A DNA stretch of 64,000 bases from Parachitinimonas caeni (GCF_030129945.1 NZ_JARRAF010000007.1:62001-126000); one strand, 5' to 3'; shown: positions 8,385-15,953, counted from the stretch's first letter. Numbers and translations: made by a program. The notes: a model not told the origin generated them from the letters alone.

Positions 8385-8627
8385 ATGAGCAATACCATCA
8401 AAACCATGCCAACAGCCTTGAATGTCGAAGAACTGGATGCCGTACTTGGCAAGGCGACCGCCCGCGCCAAGCAGGTGCGTGAACTAAGCGAAACTGAGCT
8501 TGCGGACATCTCAGGAGGCGCAACGCTGGCTGTCCTCAAGCCTATCGACATTATTGGACGCCTGGAGCGTCCTGGCGTCATTGATCAGATCAATAACGGC
8601 GGCATCATCATTATCGGCCGCCCCTGA
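8385..8627 (+). CDS. Double-glycine leader peptide, copy 1 (putative RiPP/bacteriocin precursor)
   Basis: The 80-residue product has a 45-residue leader ending in ISGG, preceded by ELSETEL. This is the pattern of double-glycine leaders cleaved by C39 peptidase-type exporters. The predicted 35-residue core is rich in Ile and Gly (GGIIIIGRP at the end), with no Cys and no Ser, and only one Thr. A second gene at 9713 encodes a leader of the same length with 27 of 45 residues identical but a different core. GGAGC precedes the ATG by 5 bases. No C39 transporter, lanthionine synthetase or radical-SAM gene is linked in this window. The precursor role is inferred from the leader; a non-exported regulatory peptide is the alternative. 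Confidence 0.72.
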   Translation: MSNTIKTMPTALNVEELDAVLGKATARAKQVRELSETELADISGGATLAVLKPIDIIGRLERPGVIDQINNGGIIIIGRP

Positions 8628-8670
8628 TCTTTATTTGGCCTTCGCCAGAGCAAGCTGATCCTGGACATCG

Positions 8671-8710
8671 CTGCCGGTATGGAAATGGGACATCCATCCC
8701 ATACCGGCAG
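8671..8710 (+). terminator. Hairpin after leader peptide 1
   Basis: A 12-bp inverted repeat (CTGCCGGTATGG, 8671-8682, and CCATACCGGCAG, 8699-8710) with a partly pairing loop lies 43 bases after the peptide stop, followed by TGATTTTCC. A related hairpin follows the second peptide at 9986-10015. It could be an intrinsic terminator, or an attenuator giving more peptide than downstream protein. Confidence 0.6.
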
Positions 8711-8941
8711 TGATTTTCCATACAAATGATTCATACAAACCGGAATGCACACAGACGTTCGCTTTTTAATCAACCAATCCACCCAATAAGTATCCAGAAA
8801 ACCAACTTATCCATTCGATTTTGATTTACCCAATGGCTATTTATGCTGGCATTCCGTTTTCAGGGTAATTACCCCCAGCCATTTGGCAGCTTTCCCATCG
8901 GCAGTCTGGTATTCAATACATTCTGATTTGAGGTGATATAA

Positions 8942-9385
8942 ATGAGCGACAAGCCCTTGATGTGCCCAAGCAGCCCCTGGGAAACACCTAACGCCAAGGT
9001 ATTTGGTGTCGTAGCCGGCACGGTGGAAACACCGGAAGTTCATTATCTGAAAGAAACACTGGATGCGACGCCCGAGCTGGCCGCCAAACTCAACGGCGAA
9101 AACCCTGGGGAGGTATTTCGCGTTGCCGCCCCATGCGGCAAAAGCTCTTGCCAGCATCACGACGGGACAGCGCACAAATGCACGCTGGTCAGCCGCATTG
9201 TCGGCACAGTGCCAATCATGTTCGTTGGGCGGGCACCGTGTGCCATCCGTTCAACCTGTCTCTGGTGGGCACAAGAGGGCGCCGAAGCCTGCAAGCGCTG
9301 CCCCAAAGTCATTACCAACCCTCGCGTGATAACCGAACGCGAGCTGGCCATGGCTGCCCAGCCACCAGAAGCCCCCCATGACTGA
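8942..9385 (+). CDS. Eight-cysteine protein of the peptide cassette, copy 1
   Basis: This 147-residue soluble protein has Cys at 8, 65, 70, 80, 100, 106, 117 and 120: C-x4-C-x-HH-x6-C in the middle and C-x5-C-x10-C-x2-C near the end (APCAIRSTCLWW, EACKRCP). All eight Cys and the HH pair are kept in the paralogue at 10397 (111 of the first 130 residues identical, no gaps). This strongly suggests metal or Fe-S binding. There is no signal peptide or membrane segment, and the C-terminal 17 residues are variable. I have a faint memory of similar hypothetical proteins in other bacteria but cannot name the family. It lies 314 bases after leader peptide 1, with an AGGTG ribosome-binding site. Function unknown. 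Confidence 0.85.
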   Translation: MSDKPLMCPSSPWETPNAKVFGVVAGTVETPEVHYLKETLDATPELAAKLNGENPGEVFRVAAPCGKSSCQHHDGTAHKCTLVSRIVGTVPIMFVGRAPCAIRSTCLWWAQEGAEACKRCPKVITNPRVITERELAMAAQPPEAPHD

Positions 9386-9411
9386 GATGCCCCCCTTACC
9401 GCCATCATCAA

Positions 9412-9433
9412 GGGGCCTGCCGTCTTTGGCCCC
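9412..9433 (+). terminator. Hairpin after 8-Cys protein 1
   Basis: GGGGCC (9412-9417) and GGCCCC (9428-9433) form a short GC stem 26 bases after the stop, without a T-run. It is a weak terminator candidate. The rest of the gap to 9613 is AT-rich with no supported gene. Confidence 0.35.
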
Positions 9434-9617
9434 GCCAGGTGAAGACCTCGAACAAGCCATTAAGCGCTCGCCGCAACCAATAACCATTTTCATAACCGGT
9501 ATTTAAGCCAAAATCCCCTCCAATTTTGAATCAATTACTACAAATATACCCGCAGAAATATTGCAGGTTTTACTCTTGGCCTTCTGCTCACCAGCCACAC
9601 ACAAAACCCCGTCGCAA

Positions 9618-9646
9618 TTGCACAGATCCATTTCAACGGATAAATT
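9618..9646 (+). promoter_or_regulatory. Sigma70-like promoter of leader peptide 2
   Basis: TTGCAC (9618-9623), a 17-base spacer and TAAATT (9641-9646) reproduce the promoter of the first cassette at the same distance (99 bases in total) from the peptide ATG. The GATAAATT, GATGG, TCCATCAAYCCAT and AATCAA/GGAGC blocks are shared. Confidence 0.6.
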
Positions 9647-9712
9647 AGGGGCTGATGGGGTAGGTCATTCCATCAATCCATCAAAATTTTAAACAATCAA
9701 ATCGGAGCAAAA

Positions 9713-9913
9713 ATGAATACAACTAGCAAAATCACCCCGACCAGCCTGAATCTTGCTGAGCTGGATGCGACACTGGCTCAAGCCACCTTCCGTGCCAAGC
9801 AAGTCCGTGAACTGGGTGCCGCCGAGCTCAACGCCATTGCTGGCGGCTTAAGCGACGCTTTGGAGGGTGATCGTCGTGTTGGACGTATTGCCGTTGAAGA
9901 AAATCAGTTCTGA
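9713..9913 (+). CDS. Double-glycine leader peptide, copy 2 (putative RiPP/bacteriocin precursor)
   Basis: The 66-residue product has a 45-residue leader aligning gaplessly with that of the 8385 peptide. The block RAKQVREL is identical, and the leader ends IAGG. The predicted core is only 21 residues, acidic and charged (LSDALEGDRRVGRI then AVEENQF), quite unlike the Ile/Gly-rich core of copy 1. No Cys is present. Conserved leader with divergent core is the signature of precursor peptides recognised by a shared enzyme or exporter, which is not in the window. GGAGC precedes the ATG by 5 bases. Confidence 0.7.
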   Translation: MNTTSKITPTSLNLAELDATLAQATFRAKQVRELGAAELNAIAGGLSDALEGDRRVGRIAVEENQF

Positions 9914-9985
9914 GCGGAATGCGATTACCCAGGACACTCTTCCGATTTGGTCGAATTCTGCAGCCAGATTAAATGAGTAATGCCT

Positions 9986-10015
9986 ACCAGTATGGAATGC
10001 AGATTTCATACTGGT
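9986..10015 (+). terminator. Hairpin after leader peptide 2
   Basis: A 9-bp perfect inverted repeat (ACCAGTATG, 9986-9994, and CATACTGGT, 10007-10015) lies 72 bases after the peptide stop. Both arms resemble the inner part of the hairpin after peptide 1 (GGTATGG/CCATACC), so the element belongs to the cassette. The 380 bases from here to the next gene hold no gene I can support. Confidence 0.55.
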
Positions 10016-10396
10016 TACAAGCCACTGATTATTTGATCAAAATTTAATCAAGAAACCCACCATTTATTCGATCTCAAACCAGCAGACTCCCCTCCATATA
10101 CTGATCTATAGCCTGCATTAAAATCCTCAGCAATCCATGATCAGGATCGCAAAAGTCTATTCTGGGCTTCTGTTGACATTTCGTTTCCAGGCAGGCCGGA
10201 CGAATATGGAGATATCGCCTTACCCATGAGAGGAAAATCGTTGCCGGCAAGGAGCTGAATTGGCTACCTCTACTGACGCCACACCCCAGAATTGACACAA
10301 CCTTGTCATGGCTGCAGGGGCATGGCACACCGCCACGACATATCACCATCCGGGCCGGGTAGCGCTTCCCATTCGTAATTTCGAGGAAAAACAAAA

Positions 10397-10849
10397 ATGA
10401 ACGACACCCCCTTGATGTGCCCAAGCAGCCCTTGGGATACGCCAGATGGCAAGGTATTTGGCATAGTCGCTGGCACCGTGGAAAAACCGGAAGTTCACTA
10501 TTTAAAGGAAACACTGGATGCCACGCCGGAACTCGTAGCCAAACTGAATGGTGAGGATCCTGGTGAGGTGCTGCGTGTCGCCGCGCCTTGCGCCAAAACC
10601 GCCTGCAAGCATCACGATGGCGAAGCACATCAGTGCACGCTCGTCAGCCGTATCGTCAGCACAGTACCCATTATGTTCGTAGGCCGCGCACCATGCGCCA
10701 TCCGTTCCACCTGCCTCTGGTGGGCGCAGGAGGGCGCCGAAGCCTGCAAACGTTGCCCCAAAGTCGTTACACATCCTCGGGTGATTGCCGATACAGATCT
10801 GGCATTGGCGGCCGCGCCTCCAAAGCAGGTAACGGATCTGTCAGCCTGA
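10397..10849 (+). CDS. Eight-cysteine protein of the peptide cassette, copy 2
   Basis: This 150-residue paralogue of the 8942 protein keeps all eight cysteines at the same positions (8, 65, 70, 80, 100, 106, 117, 120), HH at 72-73 and the block PCAIRSTCLWWAQEGAEAC. Substitutions cluster between the cysteines and in the last 20 residues, so the metal-site framework is under selection. It begins with GAGGA as ribosome-binding site, 483 bases after leader peptide 2. The pairing with a leader peptide in both copies suggests that it acts on, senses or protects against the peptide. Function unknown. Confidence 0.85.
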   Translation: MNDTPLMCPSSPWDTPDGKVFGIVAGTVEKPEVHYLKETLDATPELVAKLNGEDPGEVLRVAAPCAKTACKHHDGEAHQCTLVSRIVSTVPIMFVGRAPCAIRSTCLWWAQEGAEACKRCPKVVTHPRVIADTDLALAAAPPKQVTDLSA

Positions 10850-10865
10850 GCGCCGAGCCAGCCAC

Positions 10866-10882
10866 GATGGCGTGTAGCCATC
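10866..10882 (+). terminator. Short hairpin after 8-Cys protein 2
   Basis: GATGGC (10866-10871) and GCCATC (10877-10882) form a 6-bp stem 17 bases past the stop; there is no T-run, so termination is doubtful. Confidence 0.3.
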
Positions 10883-10892
10883 ATCAGAAGCC

Positions 10893-10920
10893 AAAAAAAA
10901 AGCCAACCACAGGGGTTGGC
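10893..10920 (-). terminator. Intrinsic terminator on the minus strand
   Basis: Read on the minus strand, GCCAACC (complement of 10914-10920) pairs with GGTTGGC (complement of 10902-10908) and is followed by nine T (10901-10893). It lies about 210 bases beyond the terminator of the peptide-binding protein gene, so it may end an unannotated minus-strand transcript. Confidence 0.65.
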
Positions 10921-11131
10921 CAAGGAGAGGTTCTGCTTGATTGCACACAGATCTTTCAGTTGAGCTGCAGGCAATACGGGAATATCGGAACCGATCACCG
11001 GCGCTATTACGCAAAGTGTCGGAAAGACGACAATCCTACCAAGCAAAAGCGGTTTTGAGCACAAGAAAAATGACAAACAGTTTTAAGAAAAACTTAAAGC
11101 TGAATGTAGCGTAGATGAGGAAAAGGCAAAA

Positions 11132-11161
11132 CCCCTATCAGAGGCAGCCCTCTGATAGGGG
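11132..11161 (-). terminator. Terminator of peptide-binding protein gene A
   Basis: A perfect 13-bp inverted repeat (11132-11144 and 11149-11161) with a 4-base loop lies 9 bases past the stop of the minus-strand gene, followed on that strand by TTTTGCCTTTT. Confidence 0.85.
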
Positions 11162-11170
11162 GTATGACGC

Positions 11171-12769
11171 TTACTTGACGTTCACGCCGGTGAAGTTATT
11201 GTTGGTAAACGGCGAGGGCACGAAGCCTGTGACGTTCTTTTGCGATACCACAGTCATCATCGGATGAGCCAACGCCGACCATGGCGCCTCTTCGGCAAAG
11301 ATCTTCTGGGCTTCTTCGTACATCTTGGTGCGCTCTGCCACCTTGGTCACCAAGCGGGCACGCTCCAGTAGCTCATCGAACTTCTTGTTACACCATCGAG
11401 CGCGGTTTTCACCACTCTCTGCTGCCTTGCAGCTCAGGTTAGGGGTCAGGAAGTTGTCCGGATCGCCATTGTCGCCAGCCCAGCCATTAATGGTGACTTC
11501 ATGCTCGCCAGCCTTGGAGCGCTTGAGCAATTCCGCCCACTCCATCACAACAATCTTGGCCTCAACGCCAACCTTCTTCCAGTCAGCCTGGATCAGCTCG
11601 GCCGTCAACTTGGAGTTAGGGTTCGACCCGCCGCCGCCAACACGCACCCAGATGGTGGTCTCGAAACCATTTGGAAAACCTGCCTGCTTGAGCAAGTCCT
11701 TAGCTTTGGCATAGTCGTGCGCCAATGGCTTGATCGACTTGTTATAACCCCACATTGACGGCGGGAAAGGCAGGTGCGCCTTGGCCGCACGGCCTTCGTA
11801 GACGGTCTTGATAATCGCATCCTTGTCGATCGCCATCGACAGGGCCTGGCGCACGCGCTTATCAGCAAGCGGCTTCTTCTGGGTGTTAAACGCCAAGTAG
11901 GAAGTCACCAGCGCTTCGGTAGTCTGGACATGCAACTTGCTGTCAGCCTGCAAGCCCGGTACATCAGCAGGTTTCGGGTAGGTCATGAAATTGCACTCAC
12001 CCGCCTTGATTTTCTGGGCACGAACAGCGGGATCAGCCGTGATGGCAAATACCAGCTTGTCGATAGGTTGCTTGCCGCCCCAGTAGCTTGGGTTCGCCTC
12101 ATAGCGGACAAACTCCCCCTTCTGATACTTTTTGAACACAAAGGGGCCAGTACCGACTGGCTGGGTATTGATCAGTTCTGGCTTGCCGTCTTTGACCAGT
12201 TTTTCGCCATACTCAGCCGAAACGATAGACGTGAAGCCCATACCCAGATCCGCGAGAAACGGGGCATCCGGGCGGCTCAAGACGAACTTGACCTTGTACG
12301 GATCGATTTTCTCGATACTCTTGATCAGATCAGGAAAGGACATATCGTTGGCATACGGCCAACCTTGCTTGCTGGCGGTATGGCCAGGGTGATCCTTATC
12401 CAACTGGCGCTTGAAGCTGAACAGCACGTCGTCTGCATTGAATTCACGGCTTGGAGTAAACCATTCCGTGGTGTGGAATTTGACGCCACGGCGCAGGTGA
12501 AAGATATAGGTCAGGCCATCGTCACTGATCTCCCACTTTACAGCGAGGCCAGGCACAACCTTGGTGGACCCCTTCTGGAAATCGACCAGGCGGTTATAAA
12601 TGGCTTCCGATGAGGCATCGTTGGTTGTCGCCGCTGTAAACATGGCGGAGTCAAAACCTTCCGGCTCACCGTCCGAGCAGAAGATCAGCGGCTTAGCCAA
12701 AACTGGTGTCGTGGCCAATGCCAGTGCCAACGCACTCAAATGGAAAACAGATCGCATACCTTGTTTCAT
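11171..12769 (-). CDS. Periplasmic dipeptide/oligopeptide-binding protein A (DppA-like)
   Basis: This is a 532-residue ABC-transporter substrate-binding protein (SBP_bac_5 family). The N-terminal signal peptide is about 26 residues, ending VLA-KP. It is followed by FCSDGEPEGFDSAMF and by the family signature around YIFHLRRGVKFH. I chose the ATG at 12769 (MKQGMRSVF) because the signal peptide starts there and GGGTGA precedes it. It is a paralogue of the next minus-strand gene upstream (12878-14476), with the same length. It should bind di- or oligopeptides in the periplasm. No permease or ATPase genes adjoin it. Confidence 0.9.
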   Translation of the reverse strand: MKQGMRSVFHLSALALALATTPVLAKPLIFCSDGEPEGFDSAMFTAATTNDASSEAIYNRLVDFQKGSTKVVPGLAVKWEISDDGLTYIFHLRRGVKFHTTEWFTPSREFNADDVLFSFKRQLDKDHPGHTASKQGWPYANDMSFPDLIKSIEKIDPYKVKFVLSRPDAPFLADLGMGFTSIVSAEYGEKLVKDGKPELINTQPVGTGPFVFKKYQKGEFVRYEANPSYWGGKQPIDKLVFAITADPAVRAQKIKAGECNFMTYPKPADVPGLQADSKLHVQTTEALVTSYLAFNTQKKPLADKRVRQALSMAIDKDAIIKTVYEGRAAKAHLPFPPSMWGYNKSIKPLAHDYAKAKDLLKQAGFPNGFETTIWVRVGGGGSNPNSKLTAELIQADWKKVGVEAKIVVMEWAELLKRSKAGEHEVTINGWAGDNGDPDNFLTPNLSCKAAESGENRARWCNKKFDELLERARLVTKVAERTKMYEEAQKIFAEEAPWSALAHPMMTVVSQKNVTGFVPSPFTNNNFTGVNVK

Positions 12770-12830
12770 TTTTTCACCCACAATGATTGACTGTGCTGGC
12801 TTCGCCAGCTTTCTCACTCCGCAAACACGT

Positions 12831-12858
12831 AAAAAAGGACAGGCATGCCTGTCCTTTT
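12831..12858 (-). terminator. Terminator of peptide-binding protein gene B
   Basis: GGACAGGC-AT-GCCTGTCC flanked by A/T runs (12831-12858) lies 20 bases after the stop of the upstream minus-strand gene. On that strand it ends in six T. It separates the two binding-protein genes into distinct transcripts. Confidence 0.85.
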
Positions 12859-12877
12859 CCCGGAACGATCCATCCGT

Positions 12878-14476
12878 TTACTTCAGGCTGACTCCGTAGA
12901 AGGAGAACAGGCCGAACGGACTTACCTTGAAGCCATCCACTTCCTTGCGCATCGGCACATGAACGGTCGAGTGTGCAACGGTAGTAAACGGTACTTCCTT
13001 CTTGAACACTTCCTGCGCCTTCATGTAGAGCTTGGTGCGCTCCTTGATGTCGGTAACCTGCTTGCCCTTCATCACGGCGTCGTTGAACTCCTTGTTGCAC
13101 CAGCGCGAGTAGTTGTTACCGCCAATTGCATCGCAGGACAGCAAGGTGCCCAGCCAGTTGTCCGGATCTCCGTTGTCACCGGTCCAGCCCAGCAGAATCA
13201 CATCATGCTCACCAGCCTTGCCGCGCTTCAGGTACTCACCCCACTCATAAGTGGTGATCTTGCCGTTGATACCGATCTTCTTCCAGTCAGCCTGGATCAT
13301 TTCAGCCATCAGCTTGCCATTGGGGTTGTAGGGGCGTTGAACTGGCAACGCCCACAGCGTCACTTCAGTGCCCTCGGCAACACCTGCCTTCTTCAGCAAC
13401 TCCTTGGCCTTTTCCGGGCTGTAAGCAGCATCTTTGAGCGTGGTGTTGTATGACCACTGGGTCGGTGGCATCGGGTTGGTTGCAGCCTGGCCTGCACCTT
13501 GGTAAACCGCATCCAGAATGGCCTTCTTGTTGATCGCCATATCCAGCGCCTGACGTACCATCAGATTATCCAGAGGCTTCTTGGTGGTGTTGTAGGACAC
13601 ATAGCCAAGGTTAAAGCCAGACTGGGACATGATCTTGAGTTTGGCGTCTTCCTTCAGACCTGCCAGATCAGCAGGCTTGGGATGCGCAACCACATCGCAC
13701 TCGCCAGCTTTCAGCTTTTGAGCACGAACCGCTGCATCGGAGGTAATCGAGAACACCAGGCCATCAAGCTTCAGGTCGGCTTTCTTCCAGTAGTTCTTGT
13801 TGGCAACGTAGCGGATGACCGAGTCTTTCTGGTAGCTCTTGAAGATGAAAGGACCGGTACCGATCGGCGCAGTGTTGATTTCGGTGGGCTTGCCTGCCTT
13901 CAGCAGCTTGTCAGCGTACTCAGCAGAAAGAATCGAGGCAAAGGACATTGCCATGTTCTGAAGGAAAGGCGCATCAACCTTCTTCAAAGTGAACTTGACG
14001 GTGTAGTCGTCCACTTTCTCAACCTTGGCCAGGTTGTCATCCATGCCCATATCGGTTGCATATGGGAATTCTGTCGCGTAGGCCTTACGGAAAGGGTTCT
14101 CCTTATTGACCATCCGGTCAAAGGTGAACACCACGTCATCGGCATTGAAGTCACGCGATGGCTTGAAGAAATCGGTGGTGTGGAACTTCACACCCTTGCG
14201 CAGCTTGAACGTATAGACCAAGCCATCCGTGGAGACTTCCCACTTTTCCGCCAGGCCGGGCTCAACATGCGTGCCACCCCGCTCGAACTGTACCAGTCGG
14301 TTGTAGATGGTCTCGGCCGATGCATCAAACGTAGTACCGGATGTGAACTGACCCGGGTCAAAACCTTCAGGACTACCCTCAGAGCAAAAGCGGAGGGTCT
14401 TCGCAGCATGTGCATTCATGCCAACAGCCGCAACCGCAACAGCCACAGCAACCTTCAGCAGCTTGAAATCCTTCAT
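12878..14476 (-). CDS. Periplasmic dipeptide/oligopeptide-binding protein B (DppA-like)
   Basis: This is a second 532-residue SBP_bac_5 protein with a signal peptide (MKDFKLLKVAVAVAVAAVG to NAHA), then LRFCSEGSPEGFDPGQF. It aligns along its length with the downstream paralogue. The ATG at 14476 is preceded by GAGAGGA. The shared framework with different ligand-lobe residues points to duplication followed by specialisation for different peptides. Genes for DppBCDF are not in the window, so both proteins may serve one permease encoded elsewhere. Confidence 0.9.
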   Translation of the reverse strand: MKDFKLLKVAVAVAVAAVGMNAHAAKTLRFCSEGSPEGFDPGQFTSGTTFDASAETIYNRLVQFERGGTHVEPGLAEKWEVSTDGLVYTFKLRKGVKFHTTDFFKPSRDFNADDVVFTFDRMVNKENPFRKAYATEFPYATDMGMDDNLAKVEKVDDYTVKFTLKKVDAPFLQNMAMSFASILSAEYADKLLKAGKPTEINTAPIGTGPFIFKSYQKDSVIRYVANKNYWKKADLKLDGLVFSITSDAAVRAQKLKAGECDVVAHPKPADLAGLKEDAKLKIMSQSGFNLGYVSYNTTKKPLDNLMVRQALDMAINKKAILDAVYQGAGQAATNPMPPTQWSYNTTLKDAAYSPEKAKELLKKAGVAEGTEVTLWALPVQRPYNPNGKLMAEMIQADWKKIGINGKITTYEWGEYLKRGKAGEHDVILLGWTGDNGDPDNWLGTLLSCDAIGGNNYSRWCNKEFNDAVMKGKQVTDIKERTKLYMKAQEVFKKEVPFTTVAHSTVHVPMRKEVDGFKVSPFGLFSFYGVSLK

Positions 14477-14595
14477 CGTCATCCTCTCAACGTTGTAGAG
14501 CAATTACCCCGATCTGGGACTGGTTGACTATACGTCTTGCACGTATGGCGCGGAACGGTAGCACAAGCGCTGGCGGCAGGGCTAGCCGCGTTGCA

Positions 14596-14621
14596 ACATC
14601 TGGATGCATTCATCCAGATGT
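14596..14621 (-). terminator. Hairpin after the KAS III-like gene
   Basis: A perfect 11-bp inverted repeat (ACATCTGGATG and CATCCAGATGT) with a 4-base loop lies 9 bases beyond the stop of the minus-strand gene. No T-run follows. Confidence 0.5.
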
Positions 14622-14630
14622 CATGCAATC

Positions 14631-15752
14631 TCAGCGTTTTCGCACGATGACGCTACCTACCGAATACCCCGCGCCAAACGAACATATCACCCCTACTTCC
14701 CCAGCGGTCAGATCAGCGCGATGGAGGTGGAAAGCAATGATCGAACCAGCTGAGCTGGTATTGGCAAACTGGTCGAGAATAACCGGGGCTTCAGCAGGCT
14801 CAGGATCACGTCCCAACAGCTTGCGAGCGATCAGCTGGTTCATATTGAGATTGGCCTGATGCAACCAGAAACGACTGACAGATTCCGGATTCTTATCAAT
14901 ACCTTGCAAATGACCGGCAATGTGTTCGGCCACCATCGGACAGACCTCTTTGAACACCTTACGGCCTTCCTGTACAAACAGCTTATCCCGCTTACCAATA
15001 CCCGCCTCATCCCCCCGATTGAGGAAGCCAAAGTTGTTGCGGATATTGTTGGAAAACTGCGTGGCCAGCTTGGTACCAAGCACCTCGAAGCCCGGTCTAC
15101 GCGCCAAGTCGGCACGCTCCAGCACCAGAGCCGTGCAGACATCACCGAAGATGAAATGGCAATCACGATCTCGCCAGTCCAAATGTCCGGAACAAATTTC
15201 TGGATTGATCACCAGCACCCGTCGCGCAGTGCCCGCCTTGATGGCGTTAGCGGCCTGCTCAATGCCAAAAGTCGCCGATGAGCACGCGACGTTCATATCG
15301 AACGCGTAGCCACCAATACCCAGCGCCTTCTGTATCTCAATCGAAATGGCGGGGTAGGGTCGCTGCATATTGGACGCCGCACAGATCACCGCATCAATCT
15401 CTTCCGGGCTGCACCCCGCGTTGTCGAGCGCCTGCCGAGCGGCTGCTACCGCCATTTCTGCCATTAATGACAGCTCATCATTGGTCCGCTCAGGAATGGA
15501 GGGCGCCATGCGTTTGGGGTCAAGTACGCCAGCCTTATCTACCACATGCCGCTGCTTGATGCCTGACGCTTTCTCGATGAATTCAACCGAAGACTCCTGC
15601 AGCGGCTCAAGGGAACCACTCGCAATGTCTGCAGCGCGCATAAGGTTGAAATCCGCCACGTAGCGGTTGTAAGACTCAACCAGTTCCTGGTTGGTAATGG
15701 TACAGGGAGGGGTATACAAGCCTGTACCAGAAATGACAACGATAGGGAGCAT
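14631..15752 (-). CDS. Beta-ketoacyl-ACP synthase III-like protein
   Basis: This 373-residue thiolase-fold condensing enzyme has the KAS III catalytic triad: Cys in [14 protein letters not shown], His in [11 protein letters not shown] and Asn in [10 protein letters not shown]. It is about 50 residues longer than E. coli FabH, with the extra length in the N-terminal half (inserts around residues 25-75). This fits the longer KAS III-like group rather than housekeeping FabH. It condenses an acyl-CoA or acyl-ACP with malonyl-ACP; the substrate is unknown. It stands alone, with no fab genes nearby. The ATG at 15752 (MLPIVVISG) is the best start; upstream in-frame ATGs are possible. Confidence 0.85.
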   Translation of the reverse strand: MLPIVVISGTGLYTPPCTITNQELVESYNRYVADFNLMRAADIASGSLEPLQESSVEFIEKASGIKQRHVVDKAGVLDPKRMAPSIPERTNDELSLMAEMAVAAARQALDNAGCSPEEIDAVICAASNMQRPYPAISIEIQKALGIGGYAFDMNVACSSATFGIEQAANAIKAGTARRVLVINPEICSGHLDWRDRDCHFIFGDVCTALVLERADLARRPGFEVLGTKLATQFSNNIRNNFGFLNRGDEAGIGKRDKLFVQEGRKVFKEVCPMVAEHIAGHLQGIDKNPESVSRFWLHQANLNMNQLIARKLLGRDPEPAEAPVILDQFANTSSAGSIIAFHLHRADLTAGEVGVICSFGAGYSVGSVIVRKR

Positions 15753-15914
15753 ACGGAGAACCATCCATGAAGGCGCCACGCCCAAGGCGCGAATGAAGGC
15801 GGATAATAGCCCAGCGCGCTTTCAGGGCGAAAGTAGAGTGCATACTCTCGCCGAAAAGCCTTGCGAGCCAAAACCTCTTGGCGGCGGCAAAACAGCGAAA
15901 CCGGCGCACCAATG

Positions 15915-15945
15915 CAAAACGGCTCGCACAAGGCGAGCCGTTTTG
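15915..15945 (-). terminator. Terminator after tRNA-Thr
   Basis: A 13-bp perfect inverted repeat (15915-15927 and 15933-15945) with a 5-base loop lies 9 bases beyond the 3' end of the minus-strand tRNA. Its distal arm ends in TTTTG. Confidence 0.8.
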
Positions 15946-15953
15946 TTTATTTC

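Noticed and set aside
10293-10325. TTGACA at about 10293 as a promoter for 8-Cys protein 2
   Set aside because: No acceptable -10 hexamer lies 16-18 bases downstream.
10074-10628. 184-codon minus-strand reading frame across the second cassette
   Set aside because: It overlaps the conserved 8-Cys gene antisense, shows no family resemblance and has no matching frame in the first cassette.
8286-10849. A lanthipeptide or sactipeptide cluster
   Set aside because: Neither core has Cys, and no LanB, LanM or radical-SAM gene is present in the window.
8286-10849. Toxin-antitoxin or phage-defence island
   Set aside because: No toxin, nuclease, methylase or phage gene motif is visible, and the flanking genes are ordinary chromosomal genes.
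10630-11076. 148-codon minus-strand frame covering the orphan terminator
   Set aside because: It runs through the terminator's A-tract and antisense to the 8-Cys gene; composition is not protein-like.
11774-12613. 279-codon plus-strand frame opposite binding protein A
   Set aside because: Shadow of the SBP_bac_5 gene, whose signal peptide and family motifs are clear on the minus strand.
13499-14527. 342-codon plus-strand frame opposite binding protein B
   Set aside because: Antisense shadow of the second binding-protein gene; no family match.
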